This document shows, piece by piece, positions 54,010 through 62,974 of a stretch of DNA of 64,000 nt. The DNA lies in NCBI GenBank assembly GCA_028131545.1, contig JAOICL010000007.1:1-64000 (forward strand), in the 5' to 3' direction. Position numbers and translations under genes: made by a program. The DNA is from Vibrio sp. Its GTDB lineage: Bacteria > Pseudomonadota > Gammaproteobacteria > Enterobacterales > Vibrionaceae. Below the pieces are notes generated by a model. The model saw only the letters and a list, made by a program, of their open reading frames with translations. It ran no database searches and was not told the DNA's origin. The number at the start of each line of letters is the position of its first letter. The first letter of the stretch is position 1.

Positions 54010-54315
54010 TCATTGATGGATTGGAGGGCGATATAAATTAGATTGGATTTCAGATGGTAATATGAATAAGAGAAAGGTATCCGGTAACGTCGTTTCGGAA
54101 ATAGAATGGCTTAATTGATCTAACGCAGTTGTCGCATAAGTTATAGTGCATGAAGAGTACAGGCAATGCTCTGATGTCGCATCGGTATAGTCGTTTCCCT
54201 GATCAACACTAACCAAATTAGTGTTGGCCGTATTCTCAACAATATGATGTCCAGAATCATGATAGGTTTTTGAATCATAAGACATCGAACCGGTTGCTAT
54301 AGAACCGTATGCCAT
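54010..54315 (-). CDS. Small histidine/cysteine-containing protein ahead of the Cus chimera, possibly truncated
   Basis: A 101-residue frame with a His-rich part (YHDSGHHIVENT) and Cys residues (EHCLYSSC) and the C-terminus LPSEIQSNLYRPPI. The end resembles small periplasmic proteins (DUF2946-like) often found at the start of copper/cobalt-zinc efflux operons. No signal peptide is in frame at the ATG, and hydrophobic codons upstream are in another frame, so the N-terminus may have been lost by a frameshift. The gene lies 58 bp before the chimera on the same strand. Confidence 0.5.
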   Translation of the reverse strand: MAYGSIATGSMSYDSKTYHDSGHHIVENTANTNLVSVDQGNDYTDATSEHCLYSSCTITYATTALDQLSHSISETTLPDTFLLFILPSEIQSNLYRPPIHQ

Positions 54316-54359
54316 TGCTTTACCGTATGAAAATGTAGATTACGATGAAAGCATAAAGG

Positions 54360-54374
54360 CTCCCCTTAGGGGAG
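54360..54374. terminator. Short GC hairpin upstream of the small Cus-associated gene
   Basis: CTCCCC-TTA-GGGGAG, a 6-bp stem. It lies upstream of the gene at 54010-54315 and downstream of the acyltransferase gene on the minus strand, so it may end transcription of the latter together with the longer repeat next to it. Confidence 0.45.
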
Positions 54375-54379
54375 GGTCA

Positions 54380-54432
54380 ATAATTAATGTTCTTTTATTC
54401 GATATTAGGCTGAATAAAAGAACATTAATTAT
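54380..54432. repeat. Perfect 21-bp inverted repeat
   Basis: Arms 54380-54400 and 54412-54432 are exact complements around an 11-nt loop, AT-rich, directly after the stop of the acyltransferase gene. It can work as a transcription terminator for that gene or be the trace of a small element. Its length and perfection are unusual. Confidence 0.7.
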
Positions 54433-54450
54433 GTTTTAAGCAATAAGCAA

Positions 54451-55488
54451 TTATCGAATCAAGTATGCTTTTAATGGTGTCTTCTCTATACACTTAGTAA
54501 ACAATAATGATACGAAGAATATGCCTATCACCAACATAATGGTTTTAGCGTAACCAGTTACACCTAAAAAATTCGAGAAGTGAAATAGATAAATCATGAT
54601 AAGCATATGAGAAAGATAAATACCCATGGTTGAATCTGCAATGCTTTTAACACGATGATGAGTCACTAGTTGAGGCTGTGATAATAAACACATAAACAAA
54701 CCAAATGCCCAAACTGGAGTGAAGAATAAGAAATCATGCGACCGAAAAGACACTCCCAAGTCTTTTAAATAGAATGCTTCCGATAGATGGCCAACTAACC
54801 CGACCAACATAAGTAACAATGACTGACCTAAGTTCAACGACACGTTAGCTCGACGAATATAACAGCCAATGAATACAAGTAAGGTACTAAAGAATGGTCC
54901 ATTTCGAGTGAAGATGATCGATTCTAACCCTGTATGCTCTCGGTAGCTTCCAGCTAATACCCCATAGATGAATAAAACGATGGAGAGACTCGATAAAAGC
55001 GCCCATTGATTCTTATGAATAAAACCTGCAATGATGGCAACCGCTATCACTAAACTGGGTAAAAACCACAAATGTACCATCCCACCTTCGAATAGGGTAT
55101 TTAATGGATTTCCCATTAAGTAGTTCCAATATCCTTCTCTCTCTGCAAAATATCCCTGTTCGAGCGCCTTAGCAAAGTCGAAAGGTAATGCTAAATACAC
55201 AACACTCCAGATCAGCCATACCTTCAATAACGGTAAGCAATACTGCAACGCCGTTGATTTTGGAGAAGAGAGTAATTTTGGATACAGAAAATAACCTGCT
55301 GTTATAAAGAAAAAAGGCACAGCAAAGCGAGATAATTGATTAATGAGATCACCAATCCAAGGTTCTCCATTAATGTGTGGGTAAGCAACAAACGCTCCAC
55401 TATGAATAAGAATGACACCAATAATGGCAAGCACTCTTCCCAAATCTAAGCTGCTGATGCGACTGACGTGACTTATTGAATGAGACAT
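54451..55488 (-). CDS. Acyltransferase 3 family membrane protein
   Basis: A 345-residue inner-membrane acyltransferase with about ten helices. The opening SLDLGRVLAIIGVILIHSGAFV near residues 13-34 carries the catalytic-type Arg/His (HSG), as in WecH and OafA. Members transfer acetyl or other acyl groups to surface sugars. The lack of a C-terminal SGNH domain makes it WecH/YiaH-like. AAGGA precedes the ATG. The substrate is unknown. Confidence 0.87.
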   Translation of the reverse strand: MSHSISHVSRISSLDLGRVLAIIGVILIHSGAFVAYPHINGEPWIGDLINQLSRFAVPFFFITAGYFLYPKLLSSPKSTALQYCLPLLKVWLIWSVVYLALPFDFAKALEQGYFAEREGYWNYLMGNPLNTLFEGGMVHLWFLPSLVIAVAIIAGFIHKNQWALLSSLSIVLFIYGVLAGSYREHTGLESIIFTRNGPFFSTLLVFIGCYIRRANVSLNLGQSLLLMLVGLVGHLSEAFYLKDLGVSFRSHDFLFFTPVWAFGLFMCLLSQPQLVTHHRVKSIADSTMGIYLSHMLIMIYLFHFSNFLGVTGYAKTIMLVIGIFFVSLLFTKCIEKTPLKAYLIR

Positions 55489-55763
55489 ACTGACTTTCCT
55501 TAATTGTCTTTTTTATTTAGCCGCACTATTGTCACCGCTACAGACTGGATAAATCAATATAATTCACTTAATTGCACAAAATATGGTGAGATTTCGCTCT
55601 AGAATCCAATGTTATTGAATACCAATAACACGACTAGCGAGCGTTAAGCTTAATAAAAATAATTGATCTTAGTCTTATTATACGGTTTGATTAGACGTGA
55701 AATATACATCCCACCGTCTATAATCTTTATTAGGCAATGACGATAGACAACAAGGTTTCAATT

Positions 55764-56024
55764 ATGCTTAAACAACACACAAATAAATCGATGGCAGCAC
55801 TAACGATGGCCTTTGGGATCATGCTTAGCGGATGTTCTTCAAGTTCAAGCGAAGAAGAACAAGTTAAAAACTGGGAACCGGTCACTCATCCAGCCAGTAT
55901 CCACTGTGTTGAAAAAGGAGGCAGTATTCAGATACAAAATGACCCTAAAGATAACGTAGTGTATTGCCAGACAACGGATGATCAACTTATCGAGCAAACG
56001 TCTTACTATGGCAGTACAGAGTAA
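55764..56024 (+). CDS. DUF333 lipoprotein
   Basis: An 86-residue lipoprotein. ATG at 55764 is chosen because AAGG is well placed and the signal peptide then has normal length; an in-frame ATG at 55737 would add nine residues. The lipobox is IMLSGC, then SSSSSEEE. The C-terminal part PASIHCVEKGGSIQIQN, YCQTTDDQLIEQTSYY matches DUF333 (putative hemolysin-annotated) proteins, with two cysteines. The true function of the family is unknown. Confidence 0.8.
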   Translation: MLKQHTNKSMAALTMAFGIMLSGCSSSSSEEEQVKNWEPVTHPASIHCVEKGGSIQIQNDPKDNVVYCQTTDDQLIEQTSYYGSTE

Positions 56025-56163
56025 ATAGTAAGAAACTTAACTGGGTAAAAACCACAAAGATACAATAACAAATCTCATCCTATTTCAGAATCAATGGCTA
56101 TTCCATTGTTAGATTCTCTTGTATAGTATTTATAGGTAACTATATAAATGGATTTTTAGCCCA

Positions 56164-57123
56164 ATGCCTTTAACTTTAAAGCAGAAAATTGAAAACCCTT
56201 CTCAGGGTGTCTACATGATTGGTACCACCCCTCCAAAGCTGGGTACTGATAATGACAAAATCTCGGAAATTGCCCATAAATTACTCGAGCGTTTGAATTC
56301 ACTTGAATACGACGGTGTCGTGATTTATGACATCCAAGATGAAAGTTCAAGAACTTCTATCCCAAGACCTTTCCCGTTCAAAAACACAGTCGATCCAAGA
56401 GAATACAGCCAATTAATTAAACAGATTTCTCAAAAAGACGTGATCACTTATAAAAGTGTGACTCAAAAAGGAAAAGAAGAGTTTAATCAATGGTTAATTG
56501 AAACCAATGAACGTTATGAATTAAGTAATTTGGTCCTCGTTGGTAACCCTTCGTCGCAGGCAAACCTACAATTTACCTTACCTGAAGCTTATCAAGCCTT
56601 AACCGAGCATAGCGATAAGTTCAGTTTAGGCGGAGTCACCATCGCTGAAAGGCATGCATCAAAACGTAATGAGCATGAACGTTTACTTAAAAAGACCGAT
56701 CAAGGCTGTGAATTTTTTATCTCTCAAGCCGTGTACGATGCTCAAGCGACAATTAATTTAATCACAAGCTACGCTCGAAAGTGTCGTCAACTCAACATTG
56801 AACCGCAGCGTATTATCCTAACTTTTTCACCGTGCGGCAGTCAAAAAACACTAGAATTCATGGAATGGCTCGGTATTTCCGTACCTGAAGCGACTAAATG
56901 GCGAGTTTTAGATTCTGATAGCCCACTAAAAGAATCCATTAAAATTTGTCGAGAAAATTTAAATCTTATCCTTCAAAATTGTGGCGATGTTGGTGTGCCT
57001 TTAGGGTTAAATATTGAAAGTTTAACCAACAGAAAAGAAGAAATTGACGCGGCCGTGAGTTTATATCGATTGCTCAAAGCCACAATGGAATTGTACTTAG
57101 CTGAACAATCACTATCAAACTAA
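56164..57123 (+). CDS. Methylenetetrahydrofolate reductase-like protein
   Basis: A 319-residue protein with a TIM-barrel layout like the MetF family (NADH-dependent reduction of methylenetetrahydrofolate to methyltetrahydrofolate), of the divergent type found beside MetF in many bacteria. Recognisable parts include the GVYMIGTTPPK opening, the VLVGNPSSQANLQFTLPEAYQAL block and the GVTIAERHASKRNEHERLLKKTDQGCEFFISQAVYD block, which matches the FAD/folate-binding half of MetF. It is not canonical MetF (about 295 residues). Its actual substrate needs biochemical proof. Confidence 0.7.
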   Translation: MPLTLKQKIENPSQGVYMIGTTPPKLGTDNDKISEIAHKLLERLNSLEYDGVVIYDIQDESSRTSIPRPFPFKNTVDPREYSQLIKQISQKDVITYKSVTQKGKEEFNQWLIETNERYELSNLVLVGNPSSQANLQFTLPEAYQALTEHSDKFSLGGVTIAERHASKRNEHERLLKKTDQGCEFFISQAVYDAQATINLITSYARKCRQLNIEPQRIILTFSPCGSQKTLEFMEWLGISVPEATKWRVLDSDSPLKESIKICRENLNLILQNCGDVGVPLGLNIESLTNRKEEIDAAVSLYRLLKATMELYLAEQSLSN

Positions 57124-57131
57124 ATGAATAC

Positions 57132-57164
57132 TGAGCTCTGGATAAACATACTATCCCGAGCTCA
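57132..57164 (+). terminator. Terminator after the MetF-like gene
   Basis: A 13-position stem with one mismatch (57132-57144 with 57152-57164), a 7-nt loop and the tail ATTTTTATTT. A classical rho-independent terminator. Confidence 0.85.
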
Positions 57165-57267
57165 ATTTTTATTTCATATGCTTCTATTATGAATAATACC
57201 TAACAAAATCAGAAAACATTGCTAGTATTAATACTATATAAATCGAGTAAGATCATTGGTATACCGT

Positions 57268-57636
57268 ATGCCCTATGCAACCTATAAAGGATTTTCCTTA
57301 AAAAAATCTCAACAAATTGGAGCTCAATGGTCCGTTAAAATTCAGAGTCAAACTCTGCATGGTGATATTACAACCATTAAGCGTGCCATTGATTGGTATC
57401 TCACTACGTCTAAAATCCCTGATATCGATTCATTAAAAACACCCACGACCTCTTCTACCGCTAAAACACAGAAAACCATCCATAATGGTTTTGTGATCAA
57501 GAATGACACCAACAAAGAAGATGAATGGTACTCCTTTGTGTATGGGGTATTACTCAAGGGAACCATAGAGCAAGTCCAAAAGAGAATCGACCGCGCTCAA
57601 CAATTAGCTCATCAACATAAACAACAACTTAAATAG
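57268..57636 (+). CDS. DUF3319-like small protein
   Basis: A 122-residue soluble protein. The start is set at ATG 57268 (MPYATYKGF); a TTG at 57256 would add four residues. It has two similar halves, each with a GxxxKK or VIKND strand and a helix ending in TIKRAIDWY or TIEQVQKRIDRA. This internal duplication and the sequence fit the DUF3319 family of vibrios. Function unknown. Confidence 0.7.
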   Translation: MPYATYKGFSLKKSQQIGAQWSVKIQSQTLHGDITTIKRAIDWYLTTSKIPDIDSLKTPTTSSTAKTQKTIHNGFVIKNDTNKEDEWYSFVYGVLLKGTIEQVQKRIDRAQQLAHQHKQQLK

Positions 57637-57725
57637 ACATCTGATCTTTTAACAGTAAAAAATCTTATTTTTGCTTTTCATTTTTTTCTTTAAGCCATAA
57701 AATCGTTATTCGACGATTAACGATT

Positions 57726-57773
57726 ATTATTCATAATCTAAAGTCCAGTGCTTAATAATGAATAATGAATAAT
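57726..57773. promoter_or_regulatory. Candidate ArsR operator region
   Basis: ATTATTCAT at 57726-57734 is inverted as ATGAATAAT at 57758-57766 and again at 57765-57773. ArsR/SmtB-type repressors bind imperfect AT-rich inverted repeats just ahead of their own gene. The site ends about 35 bp before the arsR start. Confidence 0.4.
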
Positions 57774-57808
57774 CTAACCAGCGTAACCATGAACATGAGA
57801 TAGATATA

Positions 57809-58144
57809 ATGAAGTGTGTATCAATCAATGCAGACATGATCACCCCCAATGATGATGTCTTGTTAGCAGAAAAACAGTTTGCTCTTCAATCAAAAGCACT
57901 CTCTCACCCTATTAGAATACGGATTTTATCGCTCCTAAATACCTTAGAGAAACAGGAAGGGTGTTTAAATAATGATTTAGTCGCCACATTAGGGCTTGCT
58001 CAATCAACGGTATCAGAACATTTAAGAATATTGAAGAATGCGGAATTCATTTCGGCAGAACCGATGCCACCCAAAGTATGCTACCGACTCAATAAACCGG
58101 CATTAGCTTCGTTTTTTAATTCTTCTTCTCTATTTGATTTATAG
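57809..58144 (+). CDS. arsR: ArsR-family transcriptional repressor
   Basis: A 111-residue winged-helix repressor. The core ALSHPIRIRILSLLNTLEKQEGCLNNDLVATLGLAQSTVSEHLRILKNAEFI is a standard ArsR domain. The common metalloid motif CVCDL is not seen at the usual helix; cysteines are C3, one in EGCLNN and one in KVCYRL, so the arsenite site must use other positions. It lies 21 bp before acr3 and most likely represses both. Confidence 0.88.
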   Translation: MKCVSINADMITPNDDVLLAEKQFALQSKALSHPIRIRILSLLNTLEKQEGCLNNDLVATLGLAQSTVSEHLRILKNAEFISAEPMPPKVCYRLNKPALASFFNSSSLFDL

Positions 58145-58165
58145 ATTTGATTTATAGGTAATATA

Positions 58166-59221
58166 ATGAAAAGCACTTCAGAAAAAATGAGTTTTCTAGA
58201 CAGATACTTAACCCTGTGGATTTTTGTCGCGATGGGCATTGGGGTTTTTATTGGAGCAATCTATCCAGAAGTAGAAGCTCTTAACGACGCCATGTCGGTT
58301 GGTTCAACCAATGTACCACTGGCAATCGGATTGATTGTGATGATGTATCCGCCACTTGCCAAAGTGAATTACAAACTATTAGGTCATGTTAAAAAAGATA
58401 AAAAGTCACTGCAACTGTCATTAGTGATGAACTGGGTTGTCGGCCCTATTTTAATGTTTCTTTTGGCCATTACTTTTCTAGCGGATGAACCGGGTTACAT
58501 GGCCGGTATTATATTGATAGGTTTAGCTCGATGTATTGCCATGGTTTTAGTTTGGAATGATATAGGCGGCGGCAATAAAGAGTACGGTGCTGCCTTAGTT
58601 GCTATCAATAGTGTGTTCCAAATATTTACATACAGCTTTATGACTTGGTTATTTATCACTGTATTACCTCCTATGTTCGGATTAGAAGGTTTTGTTGTCG
58701 ATATCTCTGTCTTTGAAATCGCGCAAAGCGTGTTAATTTACCTAGGCATCCCATTTTTGGCTGGTTACTTATCACGTACTATTTTAGTGGCCAAGAAAGG
58801 AGAGCAATGGTACGAAACCGTTTTTATTCCTAATATTTCTCCTTTAACGTTAATCGCACTTCTTGCGACTATTGTTTTCATGTTTAGCTTGAAAGGTGAA
58901 ATGATTCTAGAATTGCCAATGGATGTAGTGAAAGTCTCTATTCCTTTAGCCATTTACTTTGTGACTATGTTCTTCGTGAGTTTCTATATTGGAAAGAAAA
59001 TGGGGATTGAATACGATAAGAATGCGTCTATTGCCTTTACGGCAACCGGGAATAACTTTGAATTAGCGATTGCTGTTGCTATTGCTGTCTTCGGAATCAG
59101 TTCTGATCAAGCCTTTGCCGGTGTTATTGGCCCACTGATTGAAGTGCTTGTATTAATTGCATTGGTGAACGTTGCCCTTTCTTTAAAAAAGAAATGGTAT
59201 AAGACTCCAGCAACATCATAA
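58166..59221 (+). CDS. acr3: Acr3-type arsenite efflux permease
   Basis: A 351-residue inner-membrane carrier of the bile/arsenite/riboflavin transporter superfamily. It has ten helices. The conserved Cys in the [16 protein letters not shown] segment (near residue 132) and the [17 protein letters not shown] segment near 293-309 are diagnostic for Acr3. It exports arsenite using the proton gradient. Unlike many operons no arsC reductase is adjacent. Confidence 0.93.
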   Translation: MKSTSEKMSFLDRYLTLWIFVAMGIGVFIGAIYPEVEALNDAMSVGSTNVPLAIGLIVMMYPPLAKVNYKLLGHVKKDKKSLQLSLVMNWVVGPILMFLLAITFLADEPGYMAGIILIGLARCIAMVLVWNDIGGGNKEYGAALVAINSVFQIFTYSFMTWLFITVLPPMFGLEGFVVDISVFEIAQSVLIYLGIPFLAGYLSRTILVAKKGEQWYETVFIPNISPLTLIALLATIVFMFSLKGEMILELPMDVVKVSIPLAIYFVTMFFVSFYIGKKMGIEYDKNASIAFTATGNNFELAIAVAIAVFGISSDQAFAGVIGPLIEVLVLIALVNVALSLKKKWYKTPATS

Positions 59222-59248
59222 AAATGCAGTCACAACCAGACTAGCCCC

Positions 59249-59280
59249 AAAAAAAGCGCTTATAACAAAGCGCTTTTTTT
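59249..59280. terminator. Bidirectional terminator between acr3 and the MFS gene
   Basis: A 13-bp perfect stem (59249-59261 with 59268-59280), 6-nt loop, A-run and T-run on the two sides. Its right end overlaps the last bases of the convergent MFS gene. Confidence 0.88.
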
Positions 59281-60484
59281 ATTCCGATACAGGAATGAGC
59301 CCTTCTTTATTTCGTAATGTCTTATCCAAAAAGTACATCCCTATCGCACCCATACCGACGACACAGGCTATTGCCATAAATCCAAATTCAATCAAGTTAT
59401 AGTGTGTCATAAACGCAATACCAACATAACTTAAACTTTGGACGCTGGTCGCAAACATCGCCAACCCACCATCAATGCGTCCTCGTATGTCGATAGGTAT
59501 CACATGATGCATCCAGTTTGTTCGAGAAATTCGATTCAATGCATTAAATATCCCAAGGATAAACTGCATACCCACAATCATCACAGGTTCAACGACTAAC
59601 CCCATACTGAACAGCATAATCGCAATCACAGTGATACCCACTTTCATCACTGATTGATGGGAATATTTCGCCAATACCGCCGCAAAAATGAACCCACTAA
59701 ATAACGATCCTAAACCAAATGACATATTAAACAAAGCCACCCACTTACCTTCGACATTCCATTCGGAGAATAAAATAGGGATTAAACGGCCTAAATAGGT
59801 CAATACTGGATACGAAAGACAAGAAATAAGAATAAAAGCAAAGAAATAAGGGTAACGTGCAAACGTCTGTTTACTTTCTTTAAGTTGCTCTAGGTAAGGT
59901 GTTTTTACTTTGGATACGACTAACTTTCGACGGTATGGTGTGACAATGTAACTTAATGCAGACAACGTTGACGCCCCTGCTGCAAACAAAGCAAACTCAA
60001 ACATTCCCCATACTTCAAGTAATACAATACCCAGTGCACCAGCGCCTAGATTCGTACTCTGTAGGATGATTTCTTGATAACCTGATATTTTAGCGTATTC
60101 ATGCTTATCAAAATTTTCTTGAGTAAACGCATTGTTTGCCGTCCATGCAACATTACTCGATACCCAGAATACGACTTGTGACAATGCTAGCCACCAAACA
60201 GACACCAAATCGAATGCAAAGAGAAATAATACGATTAATGCCGTCAATACTTGAAGGCATTGAACCATGATTAATACAAACTTACGTGATAAACGATCAA
60301 TGCAAGTTGCTAAAAAAGGGGTTAAAACGAAGGAAGTCAACGTACATGCTAAAGCCGTTAAAGCAACAAATGTCCCCATATTGGGCTCTTTTAGCATCAA
60401 CCACGGCAATGCCATGATAAACAAGCCAGAGCTTATTCCATCAAAGAAACGCCCACTTAAATACGGTAAGACTCTCCCTTTCAT
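59279..60484 (-). CDS. MFS transporter
   Basis: A 401-residue twelve-helix transporter of the major facilitator superfamily. The RF.DGISSGLFIMALPWLML opening and the ATCIDRLSRKFVLIMVQ loop between helices two and three (family motif A variant) are visible. It resembles enterobactin-exporter-like (MFS_3) proteins. It is convergent with the arsenite genes but shares no promoter with them, so the link is only positional. Substrate unknown. Confidence 0.82.
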   Translation of the reverse strand: MKGRVLPYLSGRFFDGISSGLFIMALPWLMLKEPNMGTFVALTALACTLTSFVLTPFLATCIDRLSRKFVLIMVQCLQVLTALIVLFLFAFDLVSVWWLALSQVVFWVSSNVAWTANNAFTQENFDKHEYAKISGYQEIILQSTNLGAGALGIVLLEVWGMFEFALFAAGASTLSALSYIVTPYRRKLVVSKVKTPYLEQLKESKQTFARYPYFFAFILISCLSYPVLTYLGRLIPILFSEWNVEGKWVALFNMSFGLGSLFSGFIFAAVLAKYSHQSVMKVGITVIAIMLFSMGLVVEPVMIVGMQFILGIFNALNRISRTNWMHHVIPIDIRGRIDGGLAMFATSVQSLSYVGIAFMTHYNLIEFGFMAIACVVGMGAIGMYFLDKTLRNKEGLIPVSE

Positions 60485-60689
60485 ATTTCCCTCTATCGTA
60501 ATACGTCACAGACTCTATTTAAACTCAATCAAGTGTTAAATAGCCAACACTGATTCACTTTATATTTATTAGCAAATCAGGAAGATAGCAATACATACAC
60601 TGAATGTTATAGGGAATATAACACCTTAAGCTAACTTAAGGTCAATAGCGGTGAACATAATAATGTCGCAATAATAGAAATTAAGAAGA

Positions 60690-61088
60690 TTAAGCAGTAA
60701 CAACCAAGGATTCTAGAAATTGAACTTCTTTCTGTTGGTTAAATCGACTGGCTAAAATCGCCATTAATCTGAACGCAACTTCTTTCACTTTCTTAAGGAA
60801 TCGTTCTGTCATTGAATCAATGTTTAAGCTGTATTCGGAACTAAGGTGAGAGATGACAATAAAAGCAGCATCAGTAAACATATCTTGCGACGGTTTAATA
60901 TGATACCGAATCATATTAGTGAGGGGTGAATCCCCAGTATTTTCAAGAGAATATTGAAAATGAGCAACAATCAACTTATCTAATTGTTCACTTGAAATCT
61001 GATAGTCCGATACCCAGAGCTGGATCTCTTCAATTGATATTTTAGTCAAATTACTCAAGTATCGATTAAAACTGTGACACGCATTCAT
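60690..61088 (-). CDS. Protein of unknown function, 132 residues
   Basis: A soluble, helical, acidic-to-neutral protein without signal peptide or membrane segment. No motif recognised. GAG precedes ATG 61088 at moderate distance. It is flanked by intergenic regions of about 200 and 590 bp and stands alone. Confidence 0.6.
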   Translation of the reverse strand: MNACHSFNRYLSNLTKISIEEIQLWVSDYQISSEQLDKLIVAHFQYSLENTGDSPLTNMIRYHIKPSQDMFTDAAFIVISHLSSEYSLNIDSMTERFLKKVKEVAFRLMAILASRFNQQKEVQFLESLVVTA

Positions 61089-61680
61089 ACTGAACTCATC
61101 CGTAATACTTCAAACTAACACTCGCGCATTATAGGTTATAAGATATAATTTTATGTTATAAAACGGTCAGAATGACATTACAATATTATTGAGTTAATGC
61201 TAACAAATTATCATTGATAGACATTATATAGAGAAAATCGCTCTCATTATAATCTAAATATATTTCTTATTAAGGTTCGATAACAGCCGTATCTCCCACC
61301 AATGTTGACACTCTACTCCTCAATCATGCTATCACTATGATTGATCACTATCTTGAAAAAACACCGTAACATTGCGATTGATAAAGCCTCAATTATTAAA
61401 GCTGCGTTACCACTCAAATATCACAGTTTATCACCGCCATGCATTGTTAATCCTTCTTGTTCATCTAATCTCAAATTTATAAGGGCTAAACATAGGTTAA
61501 GCTGCATGCATTGAACACGAAGTAACCACTTTAGAGTATTAGCATAAATAAGATAACAAAGTATGTGTGTTTTATGAAAATAAGTGGATAAAGCGCCTAT
61601 TTCCACTGGCTTTTGAATCTTTGCCACAATACAATAATTTTGTCTTTAAAATAAGTCGTAGGGACTCGCGCAGCATTCAC
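61089..61680. other. 592-bp intergenic region
   Basis: The region lies ahead of the membrane-protein gene at 61681 and is divergent from the 132-residue gene. A TTGACA near 61304 is a possible -35 box, but no good -10 follows at normal spacing. The frame of the next gene stays open upstream to 61567 without a ribosome-binding site. Nothing else is recognised. Confidence 0.4.
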
Positions 61681-62745
61681 ATGAACGATAAAACAAATCA
61701 AAGGATTCGCCACCCTAAAGGGCGATTTGCAATGACCGTTGTATACAGCTTTACAGGCGCTTCGATCCTTGCATCCATCATTTTCTCTCTTCTACTCTTT
61801 TTATCCATTGATAATGACCCTTGGATGCAAGTGCTGTTTGGCTCCCTTGCTGTTATCTTCGAACTGGGTAAATTTTTTGCTTGGTATGAATTTGGTGAGC
61901 GTGTTGCAAGACGCAGTATCGCAGCTGCAGCATCAGCCTTTACTTTTTATAGTATCCTAGCGGCCATTTCTATTGGTGGCAGTATAGGTGGTATCAATAG
62001 TGCGACCAACACAGCGCAAAGCCACATGGCCGTTCATGAAAATCGACGTGCCGCTTATGACCGCCAAATTGAAGCGATTGATAAGCAAATTGAACTGAAT
62101 AACGTTGCTGCTCAAAAATACATCGAACTCAACCGCATCGCGGTGGGCGTTACTCGTATTCAACAAGAAAATGCAGAGTTACAACAAAAGCAGTTAAAAC
62201 TGGCTGAAGAACGAGAGAAGTTACCCGTCGCTGAACAAGGGTCCGTTATCGGGTTAATTGCGAGTGTTGCTCAAGCATTAAATATGGAAGTGAAACACGC
62301 ACAGCTTTACTTAGTCGTATTCTTATCGGTGTTACTGGATTTATTTGCTGCCTTCTTCGTCGGTTTAATTGGTGAAGAATTACGATTCAGCCGAACACTG
62401 AAAGCTCAAAAGGAACTCAGAGATCGTCTCAATGATGATATAGAGCACCAACATGATGTCGCTAACCTGGCACCAGAAGCACCTGAAATTGATCAAGCGC
62501 AACTCAATCGAAACCGTGAACAATTACAAGCTGCTGTCTTATTATTAGAAACGGGTGAAGTCAGGTGTTCTAAAAAAGCGGTCGCCACCGCCATGAAGCT
62601 CAATGCTGATGAAGTGGATACCCTATTCGACAATTTAATGGTTGAAGGATACGTCACTCAAAAACCGAATCGTCACTTTGTTTGGCAAGGAAAACGACCA
62701 TCTGATAATACTGACACTTTCAGTGAGCCTCAGCTTATCAGCTAA
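61681..62745 (+). CDS. Four-helix membrane protein with a C-terminal winged-helix-like domain
   Basis: A 354-residue protein; start at ATG 61681 since the upstream frame extension is not protein-like. Helices lie near 18-42, 48-70, 83-105 and 213-238, with a long coiled-coil stretch rich in Gln/Glu/Lys between them (about 115-190). The last 80 residues (QLQAAVLLLETGEVRCSKKAVATAMKLNADEVDTLFDNLMVEGY) look like a winged helix. Such a layout suggests a membrane-bound regulator or a phage/plasmid-type protein. No family is assigned. Confidence 0.72.
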   Translation: MNDKTNQRIRHPKGRFAMTVVYSFTGASILASIIFSLLLFLSIDNDPWMQVLFGSLAVIFELGKFFAWYEFGERVARRSIAAAASAFTFYSILAAISIGGSIGGINSATNTAQSHMAVHENRRAAYDRQIEAIDKQIELNNVAAQKYIELNRIAVGVTRIQQENAELQQKQLKLAEEREKLPVAEQGSVIGLIASVAQALNMEVKHAQLYLVVFLSVLLDLFAAFFVGLIGEELRFSRTLKAQKELRDRLNDDIEHQHDVANLAPEAPEIDQAQLNRNREQLQAAVLLLETGEVRCSKKAVATAMKLNADEVDTLFDNLMVEGYVTQKPNRHFVWQGKRPSDNTDTFSEPQLIS

Positions 62746-62840
62746 AAGGCTTATTATTAGATTAATGGTTATCATGAAAATGATGCGTGTCATGAGAATA
62801 ATACCCATCATGCAAATATAACTCTCATGCCCTTCCTATT

Positions 62841-62870
62841 AAAAAGCCCCAACTATTGTTGGGGCTTTTT
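62841..62870. terminator. Bidirectional terminator between convergent genes
   Basis: A 13-bp perfect stem (62841-62853 with 62858-62870), TATT loop, A-run and T-run on the two sides, between the four-helix protein gene and the MFS gene. Confidence 0.9.
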
Positions 62871-62974
62871 TTAGGTTCTTCGCATATTAATTCATACTTT
62901 AACTGAATAGGTAACTTTCTATTTTTTACTCAATATATAGCGGGCTCTTGCGACAATCCGGTGCGACATTCCGA

